A stretch of 64,000 bases of DNA, from positions 18,817 through 82,816 of the forward strand of contig JAATFD010000021.1 in assembly GCA_015655375.1 (NCBI GenBank). Reading direction: 5' to 3'. Position 1 is the stretch's first letter. Every line of letters starts with the position of its first letter. The position numbers and the translations under genes were made by a program. This stretch comes from Actinomycetales bacterium. GTDB lineage: Bacteria > Actinomycetota > Actinomycetes > Actinomycetales > Actinomycetaceae. This document shows, piece after piece, positions 1 to 8,196 of the stretch. The notes under the pieces were generated by a model. It saw only the letters and a list, made by a program, of their open reading frames with translations, was not told the DNA's origin and ran no database searches.

Positions 1-1
1 G

Positions 2-25
2 ACCCGGACGGAGGCCACGCGATGA
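2..25 (+). CDS. 3' end of an upstream gene (partial)
   Basis: The frame starting at base 2 reads eight codons to a TGA at 23-25 that overlaps the next ATG as ATGA. Every clear operon in the window uses this overlap, so this is probably the last few residues of the preceding gene, which could be the ATPase or binding protein of the same importer. Too little is present to identify it. Confidence 0.45.
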   Translation, partial: TRTEATR

Positions 26-807
26 GCACGGGTTCCCTGATCCTCAGACGCCTGGGCGCGACCCTCGTCGCCGTCGTCCTCGCAGTCCTCGTGTGGATCG
101 CGTTGCTCGAGATCTCCGGGACTCCCTCGTTGATCGGCAAGAGACCGTGGGACGTGTGGAAGTACCTGTTAGGGCTGCCCGCCTCTGCGGCGAACCGCGC
201 GCTGATCTGGCCGGCCCTGGGCGCCACGTTGCGCGACTCCGGCATCGGCTACGTCGTCGGACTGGTCGTCGCCTTCGCGCTGGCGGTGCTCTTCAGCCTG
301 TCGCCGATCCTCGAGCGGATCATCATGCCGACCGCGATGATGCTGCGCTCGATCCCGCTGATCGTCCTGACGCCGCTGATCACCTTGATCTTCGGTATCG
401 GGCTCAAGGGCGTCACGGCGATCGTCATCATCGTCGTGTTCCTGCCCGCCCTGGCCAACATCCTCTACGGACTGCGGTCCGTGCCCCCCGAACAGCGCGA
501 TCTCGTCGCCGTCAATGGGGGCAACGCGTTGACCCTGCTGTGGCGGGTCTCGATCCCGACGGCGATCCCCGCCTTGCTGGCGAGCGCCCGGGTGTCCGTC
601 CCCTCGGCCGTCACGGGCGCGATGATCGGCGAATGGCTGAGCACCGGACAGGGGCTCGGCGGCATGATCTCGCGCGCGGCGGGCAGTTTCAGCTACGGCC
701 AGATGTGGGCGGCCGCCGTCATCATCACCGGGGTGACCGTCCTCGTCTACGCGCTGGTCAGCGTCCTCGACACGGTTGTCACCCGCTGGTTCACGGGACA
801 GGAGTGA
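22..807 (+). CDS. ABC transporter permease, SsuC/TauC-like
   Basis: A 261-residue integral membrane protein of the binding-protein-dependent permease family (nitrate/sulfonate/taurine type). It has an N-terminal membrane segment at about residues 10-30, about five further hydrophobic segments, and the EAA-type cytoplasmic loop region around residues 150-190 (VPPEQRDLVAVNGGN onward), which contacts the ATPase. A GGAGG ribosome site lies just before the ATG at 22, and the start overlaps the stop of the upstream gene. It sits directly before a D-aminoacylase gene, so it probably imports the substrate of that pathway. The substrate itself cannot be read from the sequence. The ATPase and binding protein must lie to the left of the window. 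Confidence 0.85.
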   Translation: MSTGSLILRRLGATLVAVVLAVLVWIALLEISGTPSLIGKRPWDVWKYLLGLPASAANRALIWPALGATLRDSGIGYVVGLVVAFALAVLFSLSPILERIIMPTAMMLRSIPLIVLTPLITLIFGIGLKGVTAIVIIVVFLPALANILYGLRSVPPEQRDLVAVNGGNALTLLWRVSIPTAIPALLASARVSVPSAVTGAMIGEWLSTGQGLGGMISRAAGSFSYGQMWAAAVIITGVTVLVYALVSVLDTVVTRWFTGQE

Positions 808-809
808 GC

Positions 810-2405
810 ATGGGCGACATCGTCCTGACGGGTGGAACGGTCTTCGACGGGGCGGGCACCGACCCGATGACCGCTGACGTGTTGATCCACGGCGATCGCG
901 TCGTCGAGGTCGGCCGCGTTGACGTCCCGGCGGGGGCGCGTGTCCTCGACGTGTCGGGGCTGGCGGTCGCGCCGGGCTTCATCGACGCCCACACCCACTC
1001 TGACGTCGTGCCCTTCATGGCGGAGCCACAGCCCTTCAAACTGCTCCAGGGCGTCACCACCGAGATCGTCGGGAACTGCGGGAACTCCGCCGGACCCCTG
1101 ATCGACGAGGCCGCCGTCGAGTTCCATCGGCCGATGTCCTCGACGATTCCCGCCAAGGTCGACTCGTGGCCGCGCACGCTCGGCGGGTATCTCGACGCGG
1201 CGGCTCAGGCCGGTCCGACGAACAACATCGCGAGCCTCGTGGGCGGATCGACCCTGCGTATCAGCGCCAACGGGATGGACCGTGAGCTGCGTGAGGGCGC
1301 CCTCACGCAGATGGTTGCCCTGGCGGACCGGGCGATGGCCGAAGGCGCGGTCGGGATGAGTACAGGACTGATCTACGCGCCGGGGTCCTACGCGAGCGAG
1401 GCCGAGGTCCGCGCCCTCGCCGAGGTCGCCGCCCGTTGGCAGCGTCCTTACGCCACTCATATGCGCGACGAGGGCGACGGCCTGGCGGCCTCGCTGGCTT
1501 CGACGATCGACCTGGCGCGAACAACCGGCGTGCGTATCCAGATCTCTCACTGCAAGGCCGCCGGATCGGCGAACTTCGGTCGCGGTCACGAGATCCTCGA
1601 GGCGATCCACGCCGCTCGGCTCGAGGGTCTGGACGTCAACGGGGACATGTACCCCTACACCTCGGGGGAGTCCTTCCTCTCTGCCCTGCTGCCTTCCGAC
1701 GCCCAGTCCGGTGGGCGCGGCGCCCTGGTCGCCCGTCTGCGCGACCCCGCCGAGCGCGAGCGGCTCCACACTCGCGTCCTGGCCGGCGGTCCCGGCGAGG
1801 GCGCTTGGCAGCAGACGACACCGACCGGCGTCGTCGTCTCGATGCACGACCCCGACCCGTCGGTCCTCGGGCACAACCTGGCCGAGATTGCGGGCGCTCG
1901 TGGGATCGATCCTTTCGAGCTGCTCGCCGAACTGTTGATTGCGGACCCGGCCTCGATGATGGTCTACGACCTGATGAGCCTCGACGACGTGGAGCTGATC
2001 CTGGCCGAGCCCTCGATCGCGATCGGTTCCGACAACTCCGTCCCGGTCGGCAACGCCCACCGGCGTGGCTGGGGATGCTTTCCGACGACGCTCGGTGAGT
2101 TCAGCCGGGACCGGGAGGTTCTCACGCTCAGCGAGGCGATCCGGAAGATGACGTCGCTGCCCGCCCGGATCTTCGGCCTGATCGGTCGTGGGCACCTGCT
2201 GGCAGGTGCGATCGCCGACATCGCGGTCTTCGATCCGGCGACGATCGGGCATGAGGGGACGACCGTGGAACCCTGGCTCGCGCCGACCGGCCTGCACCAC
2301 ACGTTCCTCGCCGGACATCACGTCATCGACGAAGGCAGATTCTGTGGTGAGCGTCGTGGACGCGTGCTACGTGCGGGATTCCCCGAGCCGGAGGAGCGAG
2401 ACTGA
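810..2405 (+). CDS. N-acyl-D-amino-acid deacylase (D-aminoacylase family amidohydrolase)
   Basis: Predicted 531-residue cytoplasmic zinc amidohydrolase that removes the acyl group from N-acyl-D-amino acids. Metal ligands H61 and H63 are in FIDAHTHSD. The conserved cysteine of the family lies in the GNCG segment (C90), further histidine ligands are in TRPYATH-like and SHCK segments, and the catalytic aspartate region is GSDNSVPVGNAH. The open frame extends 5' to base 93, but the ATG at 810 follows a GGAG site and begins the usual amidohydrolase start (MGDIVLTGGTVFDG). It begins 2 bases after the permease stop and ends in a TGATG overlap with the next gene, so the genes are coupled. A related D-hydantoinase-like or D-glutamate deacylase specificity is possible. 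Confidence 0.85.
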   Translation: MGDIVLTGGTVFDGAGTDPMTADVLIHGDRVVEVGRVDVPAGARVLDVSGLAVAPGFIDAHTHSDVVPFMAEPQPFKLLQGVTTEIVGNCGNSAGPLIDEAAVEFHRPMSSTIPAKVDSWPRTLGGYLDAAAQAGPTNNIASLVGGSTLRISANGMDRELREGALTQMVALADRAMAEGAVGMSTGLIYAPGSYASEAEVRALAEVAARWQRPYATHMRDEGDGLAASLASTIDLARTTGVRIQISHCKAAGSANFGRGHEILEAIHAARLEGLDVNGDMYPYTSGESFLSALLPSDAQSGGRGALVARLRDPAERERLHTRVLAGGPGEGAWQQTTPTGVVVSMHDPDPSVLGHNLAEIAGARGIDPFELLAELLIADPASMMVYDLMSLDDVELILAEPSIAIGSDNSVPVGNAHRRGWGCFPTTLGEFSRDREVLTLSEAIRKMTSLPARIFGLIGRGHLLAGAIADIAVFDPATIGHEGTTVEPWLAPTGLHHTFLAGHHVIDEGRFCGERRGRVLRAGFPEPEERD

Positions 2406-3622
2406 TGAGCACCCATGGCAGATCCGGCGTTGTCGCCCCGCCCTCGCGGGTGTTGACCGGACCCGACGCGATCGTCGAGGACGCCCTGTTGCCGCGGATG
2501 CTCCTCCACGACGAGGCGATCGAGAACAATCTCCGCGTCATGGCGGACTGGTGCACGCGAGCCGAGGCGGAGCTCGCGCCTCATGCGAAGACCCACATGG
2601 ATCGGGGTCTTCTCGAACGCCAACGCGCCCACGGCGCCTGGGGATTCACCGCGGCAACCCCGCGCCAGGTCCTGCAGCTCGGCGAGTGGGGAGTCCCACG
2701 GATCCTGCATGCGAATCTGCTGGTCGACGCGGATGCCGCGACATTGATCGCCGAGCGGGTCCTGCGTGGCACGGAGATCGAGTACTGGACGTATGCGGAT
2801 TCGCTCGAATCCGTTGCCCTGTTGGAGACGATGTTCGCCGGACTCGATCCCCACGGGAACCTGCCGCGGATTCTCGTCGAATCCGGATTCGTCGGCGGGC
2901 GCAGCGGGGCGCGCACCCTCGACGTCGCGATCGAGACGATGCGCGCGGTCGTCGCGAGCCCGGTGTTGAGCCTGGCCGGGGCGAGCGCCTTCGAGGGGCT
3001 GATGCCCGCGGGCCTCGCCGAGGGCGGGATCTTCCCCGAGGGCGCAGCCGAGCTTCTGGGCCGCGTCGCTCATTGCGTCGGATGCGCCCTCGCCGAGGGG
3101 TGGTTCGAGGACACGCCGATCGTCTCCGCCGGAGGCAGTTCCTACCCCGACCTCGTCGTTGAGCATCTCGGTCACAATGCGCTGCCGGGAGCCCAGCTGG
3201 TCTTGCGCAGCGGTTGCTACCTCACCCATGACCACGGCGTCTACCAGCGGACCTCGCCCTTCGGCGCAGACCGGGGAACTGGGGCGTTGGTCTCCGCCTT
3301 CGAGCTGCAGGCGAGCGTGCTGAGCGCCCCGGAACCGGGGCTCGCGATCCTCGGCTTCGGGCGTCGCGAGGTTCCCACCGACGACCGCCTTCCGATCCCG
3401 CTGGCGATCGAGGGAGAGCCGATCGGCGAGGGTTTCGGCGAGATCACCGCCGTCAACGACCACCACGCCTTCCTGCGCATCGACGACGGGACCGTGCTGC
3501 GTCCGGGCCAGATGCTGTCTTTCGGGATCTCGCATCCCTGCGGGGCCTTCGATCGGTGGCGGAGGATTCCCCTGGTCGACGGCGCAGGCTCGATGGTCGG
3601 CGTGGTGGAACCCACGCTGTGA
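2405..3622 (+). CDS. D-serine dehydratase / D-threonine aldolase-like PLP enzyme
   Basis: A 405-residue fold-type III PLP protein (alanine racemase N-terminal barrel plus DSD1-like C-terminal domain). The PLP lysine is K62 in the PHAKTHMD motif. The C-terminal SHPC motif (about residues 377-380) supplies the His and Cys that bind zinc in eukaryotic-type D-serine dehydratases. It therefore probably cleaves or deaminates a D-hydroxy-amino acid. This fits the upstream D-aminoacylase, which would release free D-amino acids. The start is fixed by the TGATG overlap. Exact substrate (D-serine, D-threonine or 3-hydroxyaspartate) is not determined. Confidence 0.8.
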   Translation: MSTHGRSGVVAPPSRVLTGPDAIVEDALLPRMLLHDEAIENNLRVMADWCTRAEAELAPHAKTHMDRGLLERQRAHGAWGFTAATPRQVLQLGEWGVPRILHANLLVDADAATLIAERVLRGTEIEYWTYADSLESVALLETMFAGLDPHGNLPRILVESGFVGGRSGARTLDVAIETMRAVVASPVLSLAGASAFEGLMPAGLAEGGIFPEGAAELLGRVAHCVGCALAEGWFEDTPIVSAGGSSYPDLVVEHLGHNALPGAQLVLRSGCYLTHDHGVYQRTSPFGADRGTGALVSAFELQASVLSAPEPGLAILGFGRREVPTDDRLPIPLAIEGEPIGEGFGEITAVNDHHAFLRIDDGTVLRPGQMLSFGISHPCGAFDRWRRIPLVDGAGSMVGVVEPTL

Positions 3623-3676
3623 ACGGACCCCGCCGAGAGCGGACCGGAGTGGGAACGATTCGGATGGAGGTCCGAC

Positions 3677-4894
3677 ATGACGGATGACGAGAAACGCGTT
3701 CTGGACGGCGTCACGGTGTGGGACGGGCGGCACCTGCTCGGCGTAGCCCGACTGACCTGGCGCGATGGGCTCCTGGAGTCGGTCGAACCGAGCGAGACCG
3801 CCCCGACGGGCTTGACGGTGATCCCCGGCCTCATCGACACCCACGTTCACCTCGGCTATCCCGCGACGCCGCAACGCGGGGAGGCCAGCGCGTGGCTGAT
3901 CGTCACGCCTCCCGAGGAACGCAGCCTCCACCTGGCGGCCAACGCGCTGGCCTGCGCCCGCGCCGGGGTGACGACGATCCGCGACCTCGCCGCCGGCGAG
4001 GTCCAGATGGCCGTCGGACGGGCCTTCGACGAGGGAGTCCTCACCGGTCCCCGGCTGCTCAGCCACGGCCAGGTCGGAATGACGGCCGGACACGGCGACC
4101 TCTTCATTCCCCGCCATTACCCGCACCGCGACCCGGTCGCCGACAGCCCCGATGAGTGCCGCAAGCTCGTGCGGCACTGGGCGCGCGAGGGTGCCGACGG
4201 GATCAAGGTCTACACCTCGGGTGGAGTCCTCTCGATGGGCGACCGTGTCGGATGGCGCAACCAGACGACGGCCGAACTGGAGACGACCGTCGACGAGGCC
4301 CACGCTCTCGGGATGCCGGTCGCCGCCCACACCCACACGGTCGAGGGCCTCGACATCGCCCTGCAGATCGGCGTTGACTCGATCGAGCACGGCACCGGCA
4401 TCGAGCTCCGCCACTTCGCGGAACTGATCTCGCGCAACATCCCGATCGCTCCGACCCTGCTGATCAACGACATGATCGCCGAAGGCCGTGGCGATGTCAG
4501 TGTGGAGGCGCAGGAGAAGGCCCAAGACGTTGTGCACCGCCGCGACCTCGTCTTCCGCGAGGCCGCCGACGCGGGAGTGCGCTTCGTCCTCGGGACGGAC
4601 GCCTCCGGACAGTTCGTCGGCTTCGGCGACGAGATGGAGGAGGTTCGCCTGATGGCCGACATGTTCGGCTGGTCGGCGGAGCGCGCGTTGCGGGCGGCGA
4701 CCTCGGACGCGGCGGATGCGATCCACCTGGGCGACACCGTGGGGCGGTTGGCTCCCGGTTTTGGTGCCGATTTCGTCGTGATGTCCGGTGAACCCTGGCG
4801 CGACATCGCCGACCTCCGAGTCGACAACATTGTTGCGGTCGTCAGCCGGGGCACCGTCCTTACGGGAGGCCTTCCCGCCGATCCCGCCGTGTGA
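3677..4894 (+). CDS. Metal-dependent amidohydrolase (imidazolonepropionase/prolidase-like)
   Basis: A 405-residue amidohydrolase-superfamily enzyme. It has the HxH metal motif at H56 and H58 (LIDTHVHLG), a probable lysine bridge region in GIKVYTSGG, metal histidines in AAHTHT and IEHGT, and the catalytic aspartate in LGTDASG. This motif order matches aryldialkylphosphatase/Xaa-Pro-dipeptidase-like amidohydrolases. A strong GGAGG site precedes the ATG at 3677, 54 bases after the previous gene. In context it may hydrolyse a second amide or cyclic form of the same substrate. Specific substrate unknown. Confidence 0.8.
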   Translation: MTDDEKRVLDGVTVWDGRHLLGVARLTWRDGLLESVEPSETAPTGLTVIPGLIDTHVHLGYPATPQRGEASAWLIVTPPEERSLHLAANALACARAGVTTIRDLAAGEVQMAVGRAFDEGVLTGPRLLSHGQVGMTAGHGDLFIPRHYPHRDPVADSPDECRKLVRHWAREGADGIKVYTSGGVLSMGDRVGWRNQTTAELETTVDEAHALGMPVAAHTHTVEGLDIALQIGVDSIEHGTGIELRHFAELISRNIPIAPTLLINDMIAEGRGDVSVEAQEKAQDVVHRRDLVFREAADAGVRFVLGTDASGQFVGFGDEMEEVRLMADMFGWSAERALRAATSDAADAIHLGDTVGRLAPGFGADFVVMSGEPWRDIADLRVDNIVAVVSRGTVLTGGLPADPAV

Positions 4895-4946
4895 GGTGAG
4901 TCCGCGCACAGGAGGGAGCGCGGCGCTTCCGGCTACGATCTGGCGC

Positions 4947-6536
4947 ATGAGCGTTCCCGAGACGACGATCACTCCTGACGCGGACAGTACCCCGACGGTC
5001 CGCGATCTCCTTGACGACGTCGACCTCGGACTGACGGTCATCGTCGCGGAACCTGACGCGCTGGACCGTCGGGTCAACAGCGCCTACATCACGGATCTTC
5101 CGGACCCCTCGCGTTTCCTGTCCGCGGGCGACGTCGTCCTGACCAGTGCCCAGTGGATCTGGCGCGAGGGCGGGACGCAGAGCTTCGTCTCGGCGCTCGC
5201 TCGTTGCGAGGTGTCCGCCGTCATCATCGGCATCATCGACATCGGGCGGATCCCGAGCGAAGTCATTGAACTGTGCCGGCAGGCGAAGCTGACGCTCCTG
5301 CTGATCTCGCCGACCGTGTCCTTCAAGGACGTCAGCGACATGATCGTGCACTCCCAGGAGGCGGCGACCAGTCAGGGAGCGGAGTTCGTTGCCGTCGCGG
5401 CGCGGGCCGTTTCGCGCGGAGCGGGGGTCGCCGAGCTGGTCAACTTACTTGCTGAGTCGACGGGCGTGCATGGCTGGGTCGTCGACGGGGTCGGTGTGTT
5501 GGTCGCCCACTCCGGCGTGGCGCCCTCGCCCGAGGTCGTCGCCCAGGCGTGGAACGGGATGGAGCGGGCTCGCTTCGGGCGGGTCGACCGCGTCGATGGG
5601 GTGGACGCGGCACGCCACTTCACGGCGTTGCGCATCGGGGAGGATACGCGTACGGGATTTGTCGCGTTCTCCGGGCCGGACGTCGAGGGTGCGACCTCGA
5701 GGTCGGGTGCGGTCGACGGTCTGATCGGGTCCCTGCGCGTCGCGATGGAGTTGTCGGCACGGTGGCGGGCGACGACGAACGCGCAGGCCGCGGACATGTT
5801 CATCTCGATCCGCGACGGAGCCGTCCCGCCCGGTGCAGTCTCAGCGTGGCTGCGGACCCAGGGAATTGATCCGCAGTCTCCGCTGGTCGTGGCCACCGCC
5901 CGCGTCGACGATCCCGCATTCCCCGAGGACGCCGTGGTCGCGATGCTCGAGCGGGCGCTGACCTCACGAGGGCGGCGGACCGTCGGCGGACACGCGGAGG
6001 GAACCACTGTCGTCATCGCGGCGGGCGAGGAACGCGATGATCTCGTCCCGCTGGCTGAGCAACTCCTGGCCGACAACCGGTTGTTGCTGGACCGTCGGCG
6101 GTTGAACGTCGGCATGTCCGACACCGTCAGTGGGATCGGATTGCTTGGGCCCGGTATGGCCAGCGCGATGGAGCGCCTGGAGAAGGGAGACGGCGAGGGC
6201 CAGGTTCAGGTGACGACCGCTCTGCACGTCCAGAACCATCGGGAACTGCTGCGCCTGCTGGGCGAGCCGACGCGGCGCGGGTACGCCCATGAAGTGCTGG
6301 ATCCACTGCTCGACTACGATCGCAGGCATCACGCCGAGTTGGTGACGACCCTGCGGGCGTTCCTCGATGGCGGCGGTGCCTGGCGCGAGACCGCCGCGAG
6401 CCTGCACCTGCATCCGAACACCCTGCGCTACCGGATCGCGCGGATCCAGGATCTGCTGGACCGCAACATGGACGACCCGGCTGTGCGCGTCGACCTGTTC
6501 CTGGCGTTGGAGTGCCTGGAGTCGGTGGGGGAGTGA
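4947..6536 (+). CDS. PucR-family transcriptional regulator
   Basis: A 529-residue regulator. The N-terminal PucR domain (about 20-140) begins TVRDLLDD and contains LSAGDVVLTSAQW. A middle GGDEF-like/CdaR region follows. The C-terminal winged helix-turn-helix (about 470-525) contains ETAASLHLHPNTLRYRIARI, the diagnostic HTH_30 signature. Regulators of this type control purine, amino-acid and other nitrogen-compound catabolism. The frame is open from 4788, but the ATG at 4947 gives a normal N-terminus. It is downstream of the D-amino-acid genes on the same strand and is the likely local regulator. Confidence 0.85.
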   Translation: MSVPETTITPDADSTPTVRDLLDDVDLGLTVIVAEPDALDRRVNSAYITDLPDPSRFLSAGDVVLTSAQWIWREGGTQSFVSALARCEVSAVIIGIIDIGRIPSEVIELCRQAKLTLLLISPTVSFKDVSDMIVHSQEAATSQGAEFVAVAARAVSRGAGVAELVNLLAESTGVHGWVVDGVGVLVAHSGVAPSPEVVAQAWNGMERARFGRVDRVDGVDAARHFTALRIGEDTRTGFVAFSGPDVEGATSRSGAVDGLIGSLRVAMELSARWRATTNAQAADMFISIRDGAVPPGAVSAWLRTQGIDPQSPLVVATARVDDPAFPEDAVVAMLERALTSRGRRTVGGHAEGTTVVIAAGEERDDLVPLAEQLLADNRLLLDRRRLNVGMSDTVSGIGLLGPGMASAMERLEKGDGEGQVQVTTALHVQNHRELLRLLGEPTRRGYAHEVLDPLLDYDRRHHAELVTTLRAFLDGGGAWRETAASLHLHPNTLRYRIARIQDLLDRNMDDPAVRVDLFLALECLESVGE

Positions 6537-6541
6537 GAGAG

Positions 6542-6796
6542 TCAGCCTGCAGAAGCGGACACCGGACCGATATAGCCGACGAGCGGGTCGTCATCGGTGA
6601 TCGCCCACACGATCGCACAGAGGTCGTCCCGTCCCCGTACTCGGACCGTCGTGAACCACCAGGGCGGTCGCCGTTTCCCAGCCTGAGGATCTGCCTCAAT
6701 CATGTCGAGTCGACTCTCCAGAGCAGGCGCCAAAGTTTCGTCAGAATCGACGATGTGGTTCCACGCGTCGACGGCCTCGTCAGTGAACTGGAGCAT
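6542..6796 (-). CDS. Small RelE/ParE-like protein (toxin candidate)
   Basis: An 84-residue protein with the length and layout of RelE/ParE-fold toxins: an N-terminal helical part (FTDEAVDAWNHIV, ESRLDMIEADP), then GKRRPPWWFTTVRVRG and a C-terminal strand pair with IVWAITDDDPLVGYI. It ends 5 bases from the PucR stop and faces an AbrB-like small protein 142 bases away in divergent orientation. The toxin reading rests on fold-like pattern and context only. No Shine-Dalgarno motif is obvious before its ATG. Confidence 0.55.
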   Translation of the reverse strand: MLQFTDEAVDAWNHIVDSDETLAPALESRLDMIEADPQAGKRRPPWWFTTVRVRGRDDLCAIVWAITDDDPLVGYIGPVSASAG

Positions 6797-6886
6797 CGCT
6801 CGATCGTATCAATGGAGATCGCGACATCCTCGGGGGTGATGCCTCAGATTGTGGATATCCTCCGTCGAATGAGCGGAACACGGTCA

Positions 6887-6899
6887 CACTGTCACAGTG
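6887..6899. promoter_or_regulatory. Small palindrome between the divergent pair
   Basis: CACTG-TCA-CAGTG is a perfect 5-bp inverted repeat with a 3-base spacer in the intergenic region between the toxin-like and AbrB-like genes. It is a candidate autoregulatory operator. Short palindromes also occur by chance. Confidence 0.3.
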
Positions 6900-6938
6900 G
6901 TACAGGTGCCGACCGATGATGCCGTGGGGAAGAAGGCC

Positions 6939-7178
6939 ATGATGGGTGAGATTTTGACGCTCGACAGCCGCAAGCGTGCGAACCTCGCATCTGTGGCTGA
7001 TCACGATCATTACGTCATGACCCGTGAGCCAAGCGGGCGCATTGTCTTGGACCCAGCTGTCGTCCTCACCGAGGACGAGTTGACGGCGCTGCGTGACAGT
7101 ACCGTGTGGAAGGCATCCGAGCAGTCTTTCGCCAAGGGTGGTCACCATCCGCGCAAGCGGGTTCAGAAGAAGGACTGA
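6939..7178 (+). CDS. AbrB/SpoVT-like small protein (antitoxin candidate)
   Basis: A 79-residue protein beginning MMGEILTLDSRKRANL with GRIVLDPAVVLTEDE in the middle. This resembles the swapped-hairpin AbrB-type pattern (LTLDSxGRxxL ... GxIxLxPAxxxT) used by antitoxins. The tail is lysine/arginine-rich (KGGHHPRKRVQKK). The frame is open from 6897, but GAAGAAGG directly precedes the ATGATG at 6939-6944, which decides the start. It is divergent from the RelE/ParE-like gene. Confidence 0.55.
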   Translation: MMGEILTLDSRKRANLASVADHDHYVMTREPSGRIVLDPAVVLTEDELTALRDSTVWKASEQSFAKGGHHPRKRVQKKD

Positions 7179-7206
7179 GAGAGGCGGCCTTCTCGGTCAC
7201 CGGTGG

Positions 7207-7776
7207 TCACGACGTTCCTGCGATCGGCGACGCTGAAGCGTCGGATAGATGGATTGTCATGCTCATGCCATGATCGGGGTGGTAGTTCCAAGTTGCTGAC
7301 AGTTCATTCCAGGTGGCCGTCTGTGTCCCGTCGAGGGCTCGGGTCGCGTCGACTTGGGAGAGGACATAATCCGGGATCTCCAGGGCTTTGAGGACGCATG
7401 CAGTACCGGAGAGGTTCGCTCCCGACGAATCTTCCGTTCCGCGAGTGTCGATCAGCATGGATGCGCCGCCATCCGCGACAGTTACGCCAGCTGGGCTGGC
7501 ACAGGATTGATACGCGTCCGACAGGACCCGGGACTGAGCTTCTGCTGCGACTGCCGCTGCTCGATGCGCCTTCGCTCTGGTCACGCCCTCATCGGTGGCC
7601 CAGCCCACGAGCCCACCGAGAAGAAAGGCAACAAGTGCGATCACTGGAATGAGCATCTTGCGACGGGTGCCAGGCGTTTTGCCGACAAGCGCTGTGGGAG
7701 CTGTTGGGGTCACAGGGATTTCAGAAGATGAGGAAAGCGCAGCTGTTCCCGCCGGCGTCGGGGCTGGTGTTGGCAT
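7207..7776 (-). CDS. Single-pass membrane protein, unrecognised
   Basis: A 189-residue protein with a Pro/Thr/Ala-rich N-terminal tail (residues 1-40), one strong membrane segment (about 41-60, LIPVIALVAFLLGGLVGWA) and a C-terminal domain with two cysteines (YQSCASP and GTACVL) that could form a disulfide outside the cell. The frame runs back to 8088 through the FMN riboswitch, so the ATG at 7776 is the only plausible start. An alternative ATG at 7656 would put the membrane segment at the very N-terminus. It converges on the AbrB-like gene. I do not recognise a family. Confidence 0.6.
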   Translation of the reverse strand: MPTPAPTPAGTAALSSSSEIPVTPTAPTALVGKTPGTRRKMLIPVIALVAFLLGGLVGWATDEGVTRAKAHRAAAVAAEAQSRVLSDAYQSCASPAGVTVADGGASMLIDTRGTEDSSGANLSGTACVLKALEIPDYVLSQVDATRALDGTQTATWNELSATWNYHPDHGMSMTIHLSDASASPIAGTS

Positions 7777-7950
7777 TGCCGGTAGTGGCGCAGGCTTGGG
7801 AGAATCTGTCGATATCGAGGCGCCGCTCGTCTGCGATGACGTGCTCGGGGCAAAGGGGCTGACTTCGGGACGAGAATGCCGGTCGGCACGCCGTGGGCAA
7901 GGTTGGACGGTCCTGACCTCGCGAGTTATCCTGTGCCCAGTTGCACACCA

Positions 7951-8082
7951 CGTGCTTCGGGGTCGGTGAAAATCCGAACCGGCGGTGACAGTCCGCGACC
8001 CGGAACCCTGCTCAGCAGGGTGACGGTTGACCTGGTGGAATTCCGGGACCGACGGTGAAAGTCCGGATGGGAGAAGTACACG
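7951..8082 (+). ncRNA. FMN riboswitch (RFN element)
   Basis: All conserved RFN blocks are present in order: CTTCGGGG near the 5' end, ACCGGCGGTGACAGTCCGCGA, a variable hairpin (CCCTGCTCAGCAGGG), GACGGTGAAAGTCCGGATGG and the 3' GAGAAG. The ends CGTGCTTC and GAAGTACACG pair to close helix P1. It lies 115 bases upstream of ribD and should repress the riboflavin operon when FMN is abundant. Confidence 0.95.
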
Positions 8083-8161
8083 TGGCACCGGGTTGTCCGA
8101 CCGGGCTTGACGAGCCGTGGTCGTGGCGTCCCGGTGTGCAGGCCGCGCCCGTCAGGCCTGA

Positions 8162-8187
8162 GCCCCGGAGCCTGAGCTCCAGGGGGC
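8162..8187 (+). promoter_or_regulatory. Possible RBS-sequestering hairpin of the riboswitch
   Basis: GCCCC at 8162-8166 can pair with GGGGC at 8183-8187, part of the AGGGGGCG purine run that serves as the ribosome site for the ATG at 8197. No U-tract terminator is visible between the riboswitch and ribD, so translational control is more likely than termination. Inference from base pairing by eye. Confidence 0.35.
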
Positions 8188-8196
8188 GTTGAGGGA

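Noticed and set aside
2318..5077. 919-codon minus-strand open frame opposite the amino-acid catabolic genes
   Set aside because: It mirrors three convincing genes, has Arg/Gly/Asp-rich composition without domains, and is a by-product of GC-rich third positions.
7777..8088. 5' extension of the small membrane-protein gene
   Set aside because: It would be translated from the complement of the FMN riboswitch, and its composition has no coding character.
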